Shown: piece after piece, positions 25,301 through 38,274 of the stretch
Numbering within the stretch: position 1 is the stretch's first letter
Layout: every line of letters starts with the position of its first letter
Source of the DNA: Siniperca chuatsi
Lineage: Eukaryota > Chordata > Actinopteri > Centrarchiformes > Sinipercidae
Assembly: GCF_020085105.1 (NCBI RefSeq)
Contig: NC_058065.1
Location: 937,665 to 1,001,664, forward strand
Direction of reading: 5' to 3'
Length of the DNA: 64,000 bases
Program-made: the position numbers and the translations under genes
The notes under the pieces: model-generated
What the model was told of the DNA's origin: nothing
Database searches by the model: none
The model's input: only the letters and a program-made list of their open reading frames with translations

Positions 25301-28300
25301 CTGGGCTAAGAACACTCAAGCTGTTTACAGGAAGGGCCAGAGCCGCCTCTATTTTCTGAGGAGGCTGAGGTCCTTCAACATCTGCCGGACAATGCTGAAG
25401 ATGTTTTATGAGTCTGTGGTGGCCAGTGCTATCCTGTATGCTGTTGCATGCTGCGGCAGCAGGCTGAGGGTAGTGGACGCTAACAGGCTCAACAAACTGA
25501 TCCGTAAGGCCAGTGGCATTGTGGGAGTGGAGCTAGACTCTCTGGCGGTGGTGTCAGAGAGGAGGAGGATGGCCAAACTACACGCCATCTTGGAAAGTGT
25601 CTCCGACCCGCTCCATGACGTGCTGGTCAAACAAAGGAGTACCTTCAGCGGAAGACTCATCCCACCAAAAAACACCACAGAGCGCCACAGGAAGTCATTC
25701 CTGCCTGTGGCCATCAAACTCTTTAACTCCTCCCTCTAAGTGTTAGTCTGTATGACCCTAAGTCACTAAACTGGACATTGATCATTACATCTCTGCCATA
25801 CTTGAATAATTGTGCAATATTCTGTGTACTACTCCCGTGCAATATTTAGTGTTCCTATGTTAGTTTTTCCTATTTATGGATATTGATATTATATACCTCC
25901 ATTACTGCCGTGCAATATCTTAATAATCTCAATAAGCTACACTTAACTCGACAGTACATGCACCACTACTTATTACTTATTTTATTACATTGTATTATTA
26001 TACTGTATTATCATCATCAACCGGTAAACCCACTTGGTACTTCACACTTATTTTATCTTATACTTATACCCACCTGGTACTTAGTTTATTTTCTGACTTG
26101 TTTTTATAGTGTTTTATAGTGTATTATATTTTTTTGCTAGTACTTTCTCCTGTGTGCACTGACGTAAAGGCGAGCTACTGTAACAAAGAGTTTCCCTTCT
26201 GGGATCAATAAAGTATTTCTGATTCTGATTCTAACTATCAAATAAGGAAGTGCTTGGACAAACCAGGGATGCCAAGAAACAGGTAGTGACTTATAATGTT
26301 TTGAGACAGTAGTTTGAAGATTGAATTTTTTTTTAATTAAATAACTGGAGTTATACTTTTAATTCTGAACTCACAAGAGCACATTGATTTTTGAAGTCTG
26401 AATGGATTTCCCTGAGTTCATCTGTAAAGTCATGGGTATGGGTCTTTCTTGCTAATATAACCTGCAGTGCTAACTTGCTTGTTTTCAGTTTTCTGCTGGC
26501 CTGCCATTGTCCTCATTCCATCCCACGCTGCCTTCAAAATTTAGTTGCTTAAATTTTCCTCTTGCTTATTTATATATTGTAACTTGAGACAAAGGGTGTA
26601 GGGTACGCACATCCAAACAAACTTTTACAGGTCCTGGATCAAAAAACAAACTTGAGAAGAATCAAACAAAAGATCTGCACACTGTGGCAATGGCGGCATA
26701 AAAGCTAAGCTAAACAAGGTCCAGATGCAAATTCAAGAAATGCACTTCAGGAACGGCATGAGCAGCCACATGACAAAACAACTGGATGGTGTTTTTATTG
26801 TAGTCGGTGATTTTAATCAAACAGACCTCAGATCTGCCACCAAGAAGAACCATATCAACCTTGAGGAATATACATAAGTGACATCATACATCAGCAAATG
26901 TGTTGATGATGTGGTGATCACAAAGACAGTAAAATCATTCCCCAACCAGAAAGCCTGTATAATGTATCTACTCAGAGCCAAAAAAGCTGCTTTTCAGTCA
27001 GGAGACAAGGAAGCTTACAACACCGCCAAGACTGAGAGCTGACATCAAGGAGGCAAAGCGGAGACATCAGGAGAGACTGGAGAAAGACCTCAACACCAAC
27101 AACACCAAAAGATATGTGGCAGGCGATCCAGAACATCACAGGCTACAAAAGCAGTGCCCCCATTATGTGTGAGGCCACGTTACCAGATGAGCTCAACACA
27201 TTTTGTGCTCGTCAGCTGTAAAGTCTACTCCGCCTCCAGAGGACCGGCCACTGTCAGTATCCACAGCAGATGTGAGAACAATCCTGCTGAAAGTGAATAT
27301 GAGTGAAGCTGCTGGGCCTTAGAACATCCCTGGCCGTGTACTAAGAACATGTGCCAACCAGCTAGTTGATGTTATTACTGACATTTTTAACATAGCACAG
27401 CCACCATTGTCCCTGTACCTAAAAGTGCTTTGAGAAACTGGTTCTCCAGCACATAAAGAACAACATCCCAGCCAGTCTGGACCCTTCCCAGTTTGCATAC
27501 AGAACCAACAGATCCACAGAGGATGCCATCTCCACTGCCCTCCACTCAGTCTTCACACCTTGAGAACAATACTTACATCAGAATGCTGTTTGTTGATTTC
27601 AGCAGATTGAGGTGGAGCAGGTAAACAGTTTTAGGTTCCTGGGAATCAGCATCACAGAGAACCTGACATGGTCCTCTCACATCTCCACCTGGTCAAGAAA
27701 GCTCAGAAATGACTGGATTTCTTAATTGAGAATGACTTCCGGATGGGAGCCGAAACGTCTTGATTCTGAAAACAGTGTCCAGATGACTACGACTGAAACC
27801 TTTTCTACGATAGAACACTCCTGGACGAATGAGGGACTACACCGTCTTTCTTAAGGAAACTTAAGACGGCAAAATTCCTGTGCCAAGTTTATTAACTTAT
27901 TATTAACTTTTACAGAGGAGCAACAGAAAGCATCCTTACTGGAAACATGTCGTATGATGTGCTGTGTAGTGTTATGTGGACCCAAAGGCAGATGACCAGG
28001 AAGCGGTATGAGGTGAAGTAGCCGGATGGCTATCGTGTTTAATGGGGGTGATGTGGTTTACAGGCAAGTACAGGCAGACCGGTAGGCAGACAGGTAATGA
28101 ACGGACAAAAGGCAGATAGGTTATCGGCTGGCAGTGGTGGAAGCAGGGGAGTGAGTCCAAGGTGGCAAACAGTTCACTAGGGAGCAGGCAAATTACAAAA
28201 ATCCAAGATTCAGCCAAGGTCCAAGGGAGACAAAGAATCCAATACAAAGTCACGGTAAGAATGCCGGGGAACTTGGCACAGGAATCAGGTACCACAAAAG

Positions 28301-30112
28301 GTGCACCAAATGGTGACACATACAAAGGTCAGGAACACTCACAAGACAAGAACAAAACTCAAGGCAGGAATCACACCATACATAACAACACAATACATAA
28401 CAACACCATGTAGTCCAACAACAATGACCCAACAATGAACAAAGAAAGAGACCCAGACTAAATACCCCAGGGGAGGTGAGACAATGAGACACAGGTGCAA
28501 ACAATTAACGAAGGGCCAACAATCAAAACTGGAGGGAAAACAAAGACAGGAAGTAAAAACACAAGACACACAAGGGAAGGAGAATACTACAAAATAAAAC
28601 AGGAAATGAAAAACCTTAAACTACCACAAAACATCACAAACTGGCACGGCCCAGGACCGGAGGGCTCTGCAGCAGGTGATTAAAACCGCTCAGAAGATCA
28701 TTGATACCAACCTACCGAGCATCAGTGATATCGGTGAGATGAGGTGAGAACCCAAAGGATACTAAAGGACAGAACCCCCCCACCCCCACCCCCAGTCACA
28801 GTTACAGAAGCATCCGCTGTCAGACTACACAGCAGCTTCTTCCCTCAAGCTGTGAGACTGCTACTCATGCTCAGCACGCCACCATGTAAAATAGTTAGAT
28901 TTTTATGAATTATTATTTATACACCGATATATCATTTTTGTATATAACATATATAACGCAACTAAATCTCATTTTACACCCCTGTGTTGTAAAATGATAA
29001 ATAAATCAAACTTATAACCTTGTAAAGACAGGAAGACTTAAATTATTCGTAAAATAGTATTACCTAATGCAATGCATTTCCTGGCTCTGCTTCATGCTAA
29101 ATTATCCACAATGTCATCAAAGTCCAATGTATTGACCAGTTTGCTCTCAATTGCCATGAGAGAAAGTGCCTTGAGGCAATTTAGTGTCATCTTAGTCCTC
29201 AGTTCATTTTTAATCGTGGACAGGAGAGAGAATGACCATAGTAGGACAGGTGTCCGGCTGACTGTTAATGTTATCACAGCAGCTAGCAGGATTCGGCATG
29301 GCACTGGAATCTGTAATGTTATTTTGGAATAATAAATGTGTTAATTTAAAACATTTTGCAGCATCAGCCTCAAGATTTGTTTTTCTCTCTGAGCTTTTCC
29401 GCTCCACCTTTTCGGCCCTTTATCCATATCATTTGATTATTTCCTGCTTGACCTCTGACATTACATGGATAGACGGATCCACTTAAAAGGCAGGGGGTAG
29501 GATGGTCGGTACCACTTCCTGCACCTGCCTTACAATATAGGTAGCCTACTGACAATTTTGGGACAGTGTAACCCCTAATCAGATGGGCTGTTCCAACATC
29601 AACGGGCCATAGCCACCAGGTCAAATTTTTCCTCCACATTGCTGGTGGTGGCCCCGCGGCCCACTAGGTGGACCAGCCCTTCTGGCATTTGCCCAGATGG
29701 CCAGTCCGAGCCTGTTTACACCTGATCCTACGGTCCTGTCTAAAAGAGGTTGGACTGGGACTTATTATTCTTCTGTATTGTAAATGTATAAACACACACC
29801 AAATGCAAACTCTAGAAGATTTGAAAACTACTCATATTGAGTTTGAACTGCAATAAATAAAAGGAATAAATATAGAGGCTAACCTTTGTCTTCCTGCTCT
29901 CGTGTTTTCAGGGGTTTCAGATATTCATCCTCTTCACAGCCAGAACGGCGACCTTCAGAGCCACCATGTCCCGGTCTGTCCAGTACGTCTCGTCTGTCAG
30001 CATCCAGCTCAACAACACAAAGTACAGTTTGCAGAAGTACTCGAGGAGGAAGACCAGATCAGAGTTCTACAGAGATCTGAAAGACCAGTACTCGTCCGAC
30101 AAAACCCTGTAG
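11909..30112 (+). CDS. Mucin-like adhesion G protein-coupled receptor, copy A (intact)
   Basis: Exons: 11909-11942, 12411-13544, 14619-14723, 14884-14996, 15235-15375, 15575-15663, 16499-16647, 17751-17864, 18158-18345, 21160-21312, 21528-21640, 21978-22327, 22973-23054, 23290-23448, 23832-23988, 29912-30112. The phases are consistent and give 1093 residues. Order: signal peptide [16 protein letters not shown]; Thr-rich mucin stalk (about 30-365, seven DPF motifs); half EGF ending [12 protein letters not shown]; linker with ENFCQAQ; GAIN region (about 463-740) with [14 protein letters not shown] and [19 protein letters not shown] with [16 protein letters not shown] and [15 protein letters not shown]1 from residue 741 ([18 protein letters not shown]) through TM7 [19 protein letters not shown]; short Lys/Arg-rich tail. 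The family is adhesion GPCR group VIII (ADGRG); ADGRG7-like is my best guess. Intron transposons enlarge it. The exon-9 acceptor is ambiguous by 3 nt. Confidence 0.88.
12430..13455 (+). repeat. (ACT)n-encoded threonine-rich mucin repeats, copy A
   Basis: Nearly the whole exon encodes Thr/Ser with scattered Pro. From 13100 on, runs of ACT codons are punctuated by GATCCCTTTACT units (Asp-Pro-Phe-Thr), seven DPF in this copy. The Thr density predicts heavy O-glycosylation. Tracts of this type are unstable, and the exon is 1134 nt here against 1740 nt in copy C. Confidence 0.9.
13545..14618 (+). repeat. Intron 2 of copy A with a palindrome-rich repeat remnant
   Basis: This intron has inverted-repeat-like blocks around TCGGCCGATTAATTGGGG (about 14039) and ATATCGGCCATCGGCCATTA (about 14513), typical of a decayed transposable element. 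Copy C has the same sequence (about 50796-51867). Copy B has lost about 0.9 kb of it. No exon is supported inside. Confidence 0.55.
18530..18728 (+). repeat. Dispersed repeat of about 250 bp in intron 9, copy A (cut by the LINE)
   Basis: It matches the ftcd-intron repeat at 1335-1590. It is interrupted after GTCAGAGACGAT, where the reverse LINE begins, and resumes at about 20547 with GATGTCCTCTGGAAGTG. The uninterrupted versions are at 38275-38490 (copy B) and 55275-55505 (copy C). Confidence 0.75.
18729..20546 (-). mobile_element. Reverse-oriented LINE insertion specific to copy A
   Basis: Read on the minus strand, 20546-20421 is an endonuclease-linker piece (YANVKDAY, then [10 protein letters not shown] in a disturbed frame). 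19948-19500 gives [33 protein letters not shown] and [17 protein letters not shown]. 19470-19083 gives [20 protein letters not shown] and [14 protein letters not shown]. 19080-18729 is the 3' UTR ending in (GAATCA)n on the plus strand. The reverse transcriptase core is deleted. Copies B and C have no insertion at this site. A second element lies within it at 19949-20415. Confidence 0.88.
19949..20415 (-). mobile_element. Solo-LTR-like element nested in the LINE
   Basis: This 467-bp element begins TG and ends CA and is flanked on both sides by CCCCT (19944-19948 and 20416-20420), a 5-bp target duplication. Restoring one CCCCT rejoins the LINE reading seen at 41570-41610. On the minus strand it has a TATA-like GTATTTAGTC near 20242-20251 and an AATAAA polyadenylation signal near 20044-20049, in the order expected of an LTR. 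Related sequences are at 27970-28638 and 44655-44865. The open frame at 20048-20422 is not a gene. Confidence 0.6.
22655..22790 (-). mobile_element. Fragment of the TIR MITE in intron 12, copy A
   Basis: It carries the reverse complement of blocks from the element at 2193-2572 (AGCCAGGCTAGCTGTTT, CATGCTAAGCTAAGCTAACC). Copy B lost it in the deletion that also removed TM3. Confidence 0.6.
24147..26235 (+). mobile_element. Rex1/CR1/L2-type LINE, 5'-truncated, in intron 15 of copy A
   Basis: It encodes the last part of ORF2. The linker [20 protein letters not shown] passes, after an internal deletion near 24443 that shifts the frame, into reverse transcriptase: [65 protein letters not shown] and the catalytic FSDDSVVVG (the YADD-box equivalent). 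The thumb region [16 protein letters not shown] and a stop at 25737-25739 follow. The 3' UTR ends AATAAAGTATTTCTGATTC and (TGATTC)n. Relative to the copy at 41006-44075 about 160 bp are missing, so it is inactive. It separates the TM6 and TM7 exons without touching either. Confidence 0.93.
26745..27720 (+). mobile_element. Decayed L2-type LINE, copy A only
   Basis: Broken frames give an endonuclease piece ([15 protein letters not shown]), a linker ([26 protein letters not shown]), reverse transcriptase pieces ([20 protein letters not shown]) and [20 protein letters not shown]. Stops and deletions are frequent. Copy B goes directly from the equivalent of 26743 to that of about 28428, so either A gained this block or B lost it. 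Confidence 0.8.
27970..28638 (-). mobile_element. LTR-like element related to 19949-20415
   Basis: It shares with the solo-LTR-like element the TGTGGACCCAAA end, GAAGTAGCCGGATG, CTAAATACCC and the AAGTAAAAACACAAGACACA block, in the same order but with a longer middle part. The outer limits are approximate and no clear target duplication is seen. The open frames inside are non-genic. Confidence 0.5.
28645..29010 (+). mobile_element. 3' end of an L2-type LINE
   Basis: The coding remnant (CGGAGGGCTCTGCAGCAGGT, then ACAGAAGCATCCGCTGTCAG) resembles the conserved C-terminal end of L2 ORF2, followed by a short AT-rich tail with AATAAA near 29000. A matching copy lies at about 44880-45240 in copy B. 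Confidence 0.6.
29060..29714 (-). mobile_element. Internally deleted hAT-type DNA transposon
   Basis: Read on the minus strand from 29714, it starts with the terminal motif CAGGCTCGGACTGGCCATCT. Further in it has a short N-terminal piece ([15 protein letters not shown], near 29375) and then a C-terminal dimerisation-like piece ([40 protein letters not shown], near 29092-29250). The transposase catalytic region is missing. A shorter relative is in copy B at about 45320-45860, where the terminal motif has been lost. Confidence 0.7.
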
Positions 30113-31590
30113 CAACTCTAACCTTCACAGTGAAGAGATTGATGCTTTGGTGCAAATATACATATTCTTGTAAGAAAATATTTGATGAAGTGTATATTTT
30201 TCTAAATGTAGGAAAGGGTCAGATAAACTGAAAACCTGATGAAGATCCTCGTCATATCAAAAAAGCTCCTCTAATCAGTATTTTTTGTTGACATGGATCA
30301 TGGAGGATAAAATAAAATGCTGAGCACCCGACATCTGCAATTTGCACAAAACGCACTCCAGAACTCAGCAGACCATGGCAACATACTGCCAGCCAGGCTA
30401 AAGAGACTTCTTTTGCCCCCAAGTGGCCAAAACTTAAATTAATGCAGCTTTACTGAAAAAGTTGTAGCAGTATTGGACAGCATTCTTTCTTGTTTTCTGT
30501 TCTGATGGCTGCTTTTTTGATGCATCCACACAAGTTTTTGCAAGAGCTTGGAAGTATACATTTTCTTTTTAAGAGTAAAAATCTGGAAATGTATCTGCAT
30601 CTACTTTAAATATCAAGCAACTAACAGCTCCTTTGCATTTAGAGGAACTTATGATGTTGCTGCCTGGACGTCAAGTTTTTGGGGGTGGAAACCCCAGAGC
30701 AGACCCAGGCCCAAGTGGCTCAGCTTGAAAGAGCTGTTTTGCCACCAGTAGCTGAGGAACACATTTACATTTTATTTTGTCTGAGGTGATGATTTATGTT
30801 TTTGATAATTCATCTATAATATTTAGCTTTTTGTAAAGAATCATTTAATCTGTTGGAAGCTTTCTGCAGTTTTTCTTAAATGTTGCAGAGCTACTTTATT
30901 TTTGCATTTTGTTATTGATTGTTTAAGTCTAATTTCTGGAGTTATATTTCAGTACATTTACTCAAAAATTGCACTTTTTTTCAGTTATGAGGTATTTGTA
31001 CTTTGCTTTATCATTTCTGATTTAATGCTACTTTATACTTCTACTTCTCTACTTTACAGAGGAAAATGTTTTAATCCACTACATGTATCTGACAGTATTT
31101 TAGTTACTAGTTATTTTTCTGATAAAATTTTTCATCCTCTTGTAAAATGAGATTTTTTTGTTGAAATAATACTACTAACAATTTAATTTAAATTAATTAT
31201 CCAACAATATTTATAATATGCAATACACTGTGAAAGGAGCCATTCTTTATACTTTTATTTTTGAGACTTTTCTGCTGAAAATATTTCTGGAGGACATCCC
31301 TGTAAAGGAATATTTCTACATTGTTATTGTTGTGGTTATTTTTATATTAATAACGGATCAAAATGCTTTTGGTTTGATATGAAAATGTGAAGTTTTAAAT
31401 CTGGAATTCAACCTCAAACTAAACTTGACTGTGACTGAAAGATATTGATGACATTTTCCTTTATGATTTTATATGTTTGACAGTAAAGGCTGATAATCAC
31501 TCAGGTATGTGTCAAGACAAATGTATGATTTGTGATATTGGGTTATATGAATAAATCTGACTTGACTTAAATAAAATGTGCTTTAAATGT
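30113..31590 (+). other. 3' UTR and downstream region of copy A
   Basis: Sequence after the stop codon at 30110-30112 is closely matched after copy B (46196-47445), including AATAAA signals near 31549 and 31570 (TGAATAAATCTGACTTGAC). These are the best polyadenylation candidates. No further coding exon is seen. Confidence 0.55.
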
Positions 31591-31792
31591 GCTTTTCTGT
31601 TTGTCTTCCCCGAATGGCAGACAGAGAAAATACTGTCAAATATACTACATAATGTTTTTACTTTTTACTGTGAAGATTTCACAGTTTTAAGGTAAAATCT
31701 AAACAAACCAAAACATGAAAACAGGACAGGAAGTTGCTGTCACAAAACTCACTGAAAACACAGTGAAATGAAAGTATAGAAAACAACTGACT

Positions 31793-32496
31793 GTAGAGTT
31801 TAACGAGGTTCGTATTGCTTTGATTCTGCATAGACGTGACTTTGCTGAACATGTGACAGTTTTACAGTCAGTGGCTGAGACAGTTTCCCTTCTGGTGATT
31901 GATTATATTTTTCAAATCAAACAAATTATAATAAAACTTTACAGAAGCTACAAATTTACAAGTTGCAGGAATTTTATCATTTGACTTTCAGGCTTCACTC
32001 ACTGATTTGTGGTTGTCTTTGTGTCTGATTTCACCTGCAATCAATCAACAAATTGAACTTTATTGATATAGCACCTTGCATACAGGTAAGAGTTGTTCAA
32101 AGTGCATCACAGGTGATTTATAAGATGGACAAATGGAAGTTTAATGCACACAAAAAAGTAAGATTTACCGACATACAAGATTAAAATGTGAATAAAAATG
32201 ATAAAAGTGGAATAAAATGAATAAAACTAAATAGACATTAGCTTAAAACAACACATTTCATTTCAGATGAAATCACCAGCCGAGACGTGGGATTTTTGCA
32301 GTGTGGAGTCAAACAGTTAATGAAGAAGCTGAGCTGCTGTTTTATGATTTCACTGTTAGCTTTTATGGAAGTATGATCACACTGGCACTTCCTTTACTGC
32401 AGCACAGCTCAGCTCAAATGGCAGAATAACATGAGGAGATTTAATGAACTGGACTAAACACACTCCAACGTCTCCCATCTGAAGCAGTTCACCAAC
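31793..32496 (+). promoter_or_regulatory. Upstream module of adhesion GPCR copy B
   Basis: It is a duplicate of 11215-11908 and is nearly identical to 47645-48352. It marks the left edge of the second duplication unit. Confidence 0.5.
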
Positions 32497-34599
32497 ATGG
32501 ACTTTTGTTTTTTGCTTGTTTTCACTTTGGGTAAGAAAACTTTTTTCTGTTTCTATTTTGGATGTTTCAACAGGACTTTACAGGTGTTTGTGAGTTACAG
32601 TATTGGGTTGTTTCTAGCTGTAAAGTGAAAACTGAAGTGGTAAAATGTAGGGCTGGGCGATTTGACTTAAAATACTGACTATATCACAAATAATCTTTCA
32701 TGTTTATTGTCATAACAACAAATGTAACAATAACGGGTTTCTTATTTCATCACTACATGAATTCTCCTTCTTACAGAACTCCCAAATTCTCAAAAGATTA
32801 TATATTTTTTAATCTACTGTGCATAATGCACACCTTTCTGTAATCAAGTTATTATCTTGTGTGCTCAAGACTTAAAACAATTATTCAGAACTTTGGGGGC
32901 TCTGTACCTTCCTCATGTTGGCTCATTTCTGATTTGTTTGTCCTAATTCCAGTCTGACCAGTTCAAATCTCTGGTCTGGTCTTAAACATCAGCATGTTAG
33001 CATTGTCATTATGAGCATGTTAGCGTGCTGATGTTAGCATTTAATTCAAGGCATTGTTGTGTCTAAGTACAGCCTCACAGAGCTGCTAGCATGGCTGTAG
33101 ACTCTTAGTTGGGTTTTAAAGTTAGTGCACAGTGTGATCGCACAATAACAACTTCTTCCTACAAATGAATTATTGTAATAATTATGTGTCTCCTCACAGC
33201 TGTTCATTTGGCCACCTCTAGAACTGGAGCACAGTCCACCACAACAACATCATCAAATTTCACCGATAGAACCACCAGCACTGTGTTCCCAATAAATGCT
33301 ACTACCACTACTGCCATTTTTGTTCCAACTACTACCACTGTTCCCTTTACTACTACTACTACTTCTACTACTGCTGCTGTTCCTTTTTCTACTCCTACTT
33401 CTACCGCTACTGAACAAACCAATGCTACCAGACAAACAACTACCACTTACTACCCAAATACGGCTACTACCACCACCAGTGATCTGATCAATACCACCCC
33501 TTATCCCAGTACTGCAACTACTTTAACCACTGCTTCCAACCTACAACCTACAACTACTGATCTAAACAATGCTAGTGACTTCCTCAATACTACTACTATT
33601 ACTACGAGTGCATATCCCCCGAGTCAACCTATTTCTAATGGTACTATTCTACCTACTCAACCAGAAAGCACTATTGTAACCACTGTTCCGGGGGATACTA
33701 CTCTTAACTCCAAGAGGTAGTACTGTAACCACTGTTCAAGAAAGTACTACTCTAATTACAGAAGGTACTACTCTAATCCCTGTCTCTGGAGGTACTACTG
33801 TAACCACTGTTACAGAAGGTACTACTCTTATTCCAGGAGGTACTACCGTAACTCCAGAGGTTACTAATCTAAGCTCAGATGGTACTACTGTAACCACTGT
33901 TCCAGAAAGTACTGTTCTATCCACCAGACCTGAGATGACTGTTCTAACTACCGGATCAGAAAGTACTTCAATAACCACTGAAGTAACATCAGAAAGTCCA
34001 GAAACTACTAATAATCCCAGTTATGCTCCTGTTGCTACCACCACTGATCTAATCTATGTTACTACTACTGATCTAACTAATATTACATCCTACCCCACGA
34101 CTGGTCAAACCACTACTATGTATGACCCCATTACTAATACTACCACCAGCGATCTAACAAATACCACTTATTATCCAAATGCTACTACTACAACTACAAA
34201 TATTACTTACAATCCCACTACTGATCTTCCTGATACTTCTTATTATTCCATTATAACTGTCACTACTGACTCAATCAATAAAACTGAGTACTTCAATACT
34301 ACTAGTTTTACAACTGATCTGACCAGTGGGACTAATTACCCTAGTACTACTACCACTGTTGATTTAACTAATACTGCTTACGAACCTAACACTGGACCAA
34401 CCGATGGTAATACTCCAACTAGTATTCCAACCCATTCCACTCCCTACCCCAATAATTCCACTACTACTGATCCCTTTAGTACTACTACTACTGATCCTTT
34501 TAATACTACTACTACTACTATAGATCCCTTTACTACTACTACTACTACTGATCCCTTTACTACTACTGTTCCCTTTACTACTACTACTACTGATCCCTT

Positions 34600-34631
<32 letters not shown>

Positions 34632-37600
34632 CCCCTACTACCACTCCTCTGGTTTGTGCTAATGGTTGGAATTCACTGAATGGTGTCTGTATCTGTCCTG
34701 ATGAATGGTTCGGAGAGACATGCTCAGAAAGTAAGTTGGGTCTAATTATTTAATTGACTGAAAGTTGCTATGATTTGTTCTTTGTTATGATATCATTATT
34801 ATATATCGGCCATCGGCCATTAAAAACCCATATTGGTCGACCACTAATTTGGTGGGAATGTTCTCATCAATCCTTTAGGGAAATTCAATTTTACTCTTGT
34901 CCTCTTAGAAAGTTTCTGCCAAGCACAAACATTGGACAGATTCACTTTCCCACGCACACCCATCGGCTGGTTTGCATATTCCAAGGAAATCTGTCGAAAA
35001 GGAACGAGTGGTGGTAAGTTTCTACCAACCATCAATCTACATACATTCGTCAAGGTATCAGTCCAATTACTGCCATCTCCATCAATCTGTAAATCTAACA
35101 TCCACCCATCAGGTACCCATAGTATACTGGTGTTTTTGTGTCCACCACTTTAAATTCCACCATTTCCATTCAGCTGGTAAACCACGGGCATCGACCAGAT
35201 GTTCCACCAATAATGGATCACAGAGTTTCAACCGTCCACCTCAGGTCCTCCAGTGTGACCAGACGCTCAGCGACATACAACAAAATGTGAGAATGACAGT
35301 TTTTAACAGGAAACAGTGAAGAAAAGGCTGAATGTTAATTTGTTAAAAACAATCACAGACGCTTGAATGTCCCTTCCAGACATTTCCAGTTTGATAGCCG
35401 AGCATTTTTTTATTTGGTAATGATGTAGAAAAGGTAGCTGTGTGCACATCCCATCCCATATTTAGGCAAGGCAAACAATAACAGATTCATGCATGAATAA
35501 AAGCAAATGTCTTTCCTCTCTCAGCTTACCAGCCCAGCTAATTTAGAGATGTTGGCGAGCAGCACTCAAATTCTGACCTCCAAACCTGAAGAGCTGACGC
35601 CTGAAAACGTTACAGCAGCAGCTCAGATCGCCAACACGCTGCTGCTGTCTCCGAATGCCACAGAGGTATGAACTGCCATTTTCAACAAAACTGAAGAAGA
35701 AACTGTACATTTAAACCTGAGTTTCAGTGAGTTTTCATCATCAAGACATTTGACAAAAACAGACACAAAGTTGTTAGAAATCAAAACACTCTGAATTCTA
35801 CTGTTTGTATCACTCTTAAGATATATTTTGTTATAGCAACGATACTCATTGGCCGGTGTGTCCCGTGTTAATGTTTGTATTGCAGAGCGTCAGGGTGGCA
35901 GCAGTAGCTACAATCAGCCAACTGCTGAACGCCAACACGCCGGACGACAGCAAGGAAAACAGCGCTACTCTGGAGTAAATCAAATCTTATCTTTGTTAGA
36001 ATTACTGCAAGGAATCTGCCACTGCCAGCCTGTCCACATCTCATGTTTAACTGTCCATGTGTTCCATGTTAAAAATGTCCACCTTTACTGACCTATTTTA
36101 GCCAAACGTTGGGGAGGTTTTCAGATGACAGAAATGTTTTGGATGGTATTTAGCCAAAACGCCTTGGATTTTAGCTGAAGGGGGGGATTCAGGATTAAAT
36201 CACGGTTTAATTACCTTGAACATGACATGAGGTGTCCATATTTGTTCTACTGTATTATCAGGCGCAAAGTTGGATATGTCAGAGCTTTCAGAAAAAAAAT
36301 TCCCTGTTCCTCAATTGTAATTATGCAGAGGGCAGTATAAAAGCCTGGATACTCACAGGAAGCAGCTTTGGCTCGAGGTCAAAAGGACTACAGGAGCCTG
36401 GAAGAGATAAGAAAATTCCAATTTCTCATTACATTAGTGTTTAAAGCTGTTTGCTAATTTCCTTGATTTTCTGATTTAGACGAGAAATATCTGATCAAAA
36501 ATAAATAAAACAAAATTAAGAATCTGACCAAGCGTTTAATATCAATTTATGATCCTCAACAGCGTCCAATACTTGATCTTACAAGCTCTTTTTGGTTGGT
36601 ACTCAAACAGTATTCTGGTTTAACACAGCGCAAACATTTGGCTATTTGAGTTCAGTTACAGCAGTGCCTAAAGTCACAGGTGTCAGTCACGCTCGGGCTT
36701 TCATTTTAGGTGCAAGCCGCCACTGAGCAGACAGGACATCAGATATTTTATCCTGCAAATTTGATGATGATGACGTTAGTATTTCTGTATATCTATATTT
36801 TGTGTCCAGCCTCACGATGACCCTGGACCAGCTCTCTGTGAACCTCAGCCAAAGTCTCAACACGAATCAGAGTAAGGTGGTTCAACCAAACCTGGTGGTC
36901 CAGTCGGCACAGATCCCTGCTGCAGGCACTCAGGGAGTCCAGTTCACCTCTCTCTCAGGTCAGTGTAATGATTCACTACCACACTGGTCCCGTTTGAAGA
37001 CGATCACATCACATGATCAGTCCAACCTCTCAGGTGAGGTGGTTTTGTCCATCCAGAGCCGCAGCCAGGATATAAATACAGAGGTCATGAGTGCACCAAA
37101 AAGAAAAGGATTTTTCAGATTTTACTTATTGAGTTATTAGCTTCTTCAAGCTTCACTTTCAAATCAATTCCTCTGGAAGACACCTGCTGCAAAACTCAAC
37201 TGACTAAACTCTGACTCAAATAAGTGTGTCAGGACTATTTTCTCTTCTTAGGAGATTTATGAAATGAGTGACCCAACAAAACAAAAGCCTCGGTTCTCAC
37301 GAGATGCAGGATGAGCTTGATGTCGGGGACCTACAGAAACCTGAAAGAGACAAAAATAATAATAATACTAAACATTTAAATCTGTTTTGAATTCTTAAAA
37401 CTAACATTTGTAAGTTTTCACATCAAAGACAACGGAGCATTTTGTGTCATGTTTGTGAACTTTTAATGGTGATGTAATCACTAACAACTCTGTGTTTAGG
37501 ACCGTCTGGCAGTTTCCTTGCCAACCGAATTCTGCTGTACACCAACACGTCAACAGCTGTGGTGGAAAACAGGTTCCAAGCCAACGGCCTCATATACGTA

Positions 37601-38274
37601 CGATTCTCACCAGGTGAGTTTTCTGCACCTGAGTGAATTTACAAACTGGTATTACTGATATAAAATACTCAAATACTCATGCTCAAATTACTCAGTGAAA
37701 CAAAACCACACAACAGCACTTACTGCATGGTAGTGTGTAACATAAAGGTTACTTTCGAGAGCTCTGGGTTGTGTATTTATTTAGTAAAAAACTACCTGTA
37801 GTTCCACCTGACTGCAAAAAGTTCAGACATTTCAGGTCAAGTTTTGTTAGAGCGCACCCAAATGTTCTATTAATAACAGGGTCGATTTCTTTCTCCTGCG
37901 TCTGAAGAAGCTGTCAGTGGTCGTCAGAAGCCGTCGAACGTCTCGCTGGGTTTCGTCCTCTACCAGAACGACCGCTTCTTCAGTTCGAAGCGCTATAGAA
38001 GGGGACGGGCCACCATCAGGGTCCTGTCGGCCAGCGTCAAAGGTCAGGAGCGCAGCGTGGTGCCGCAACACGTGGAGATGCTGTTCAGACCAGCAGTAAG
38101 AAAACCTGCTTCTGTTAACAACTTTGAAATAGTTCAGATTCAAATGTAATCATCCTTTATCGGCCTGTATTGAGCTTTCTGGCCTCGACCTGAATGCGCA
38201 CACATGACTTCATGCAGGGGCTTTCAAAGTCTGATACTGTGGGCTACAACTTGAGCCGGTTTTAAAACAAACTG

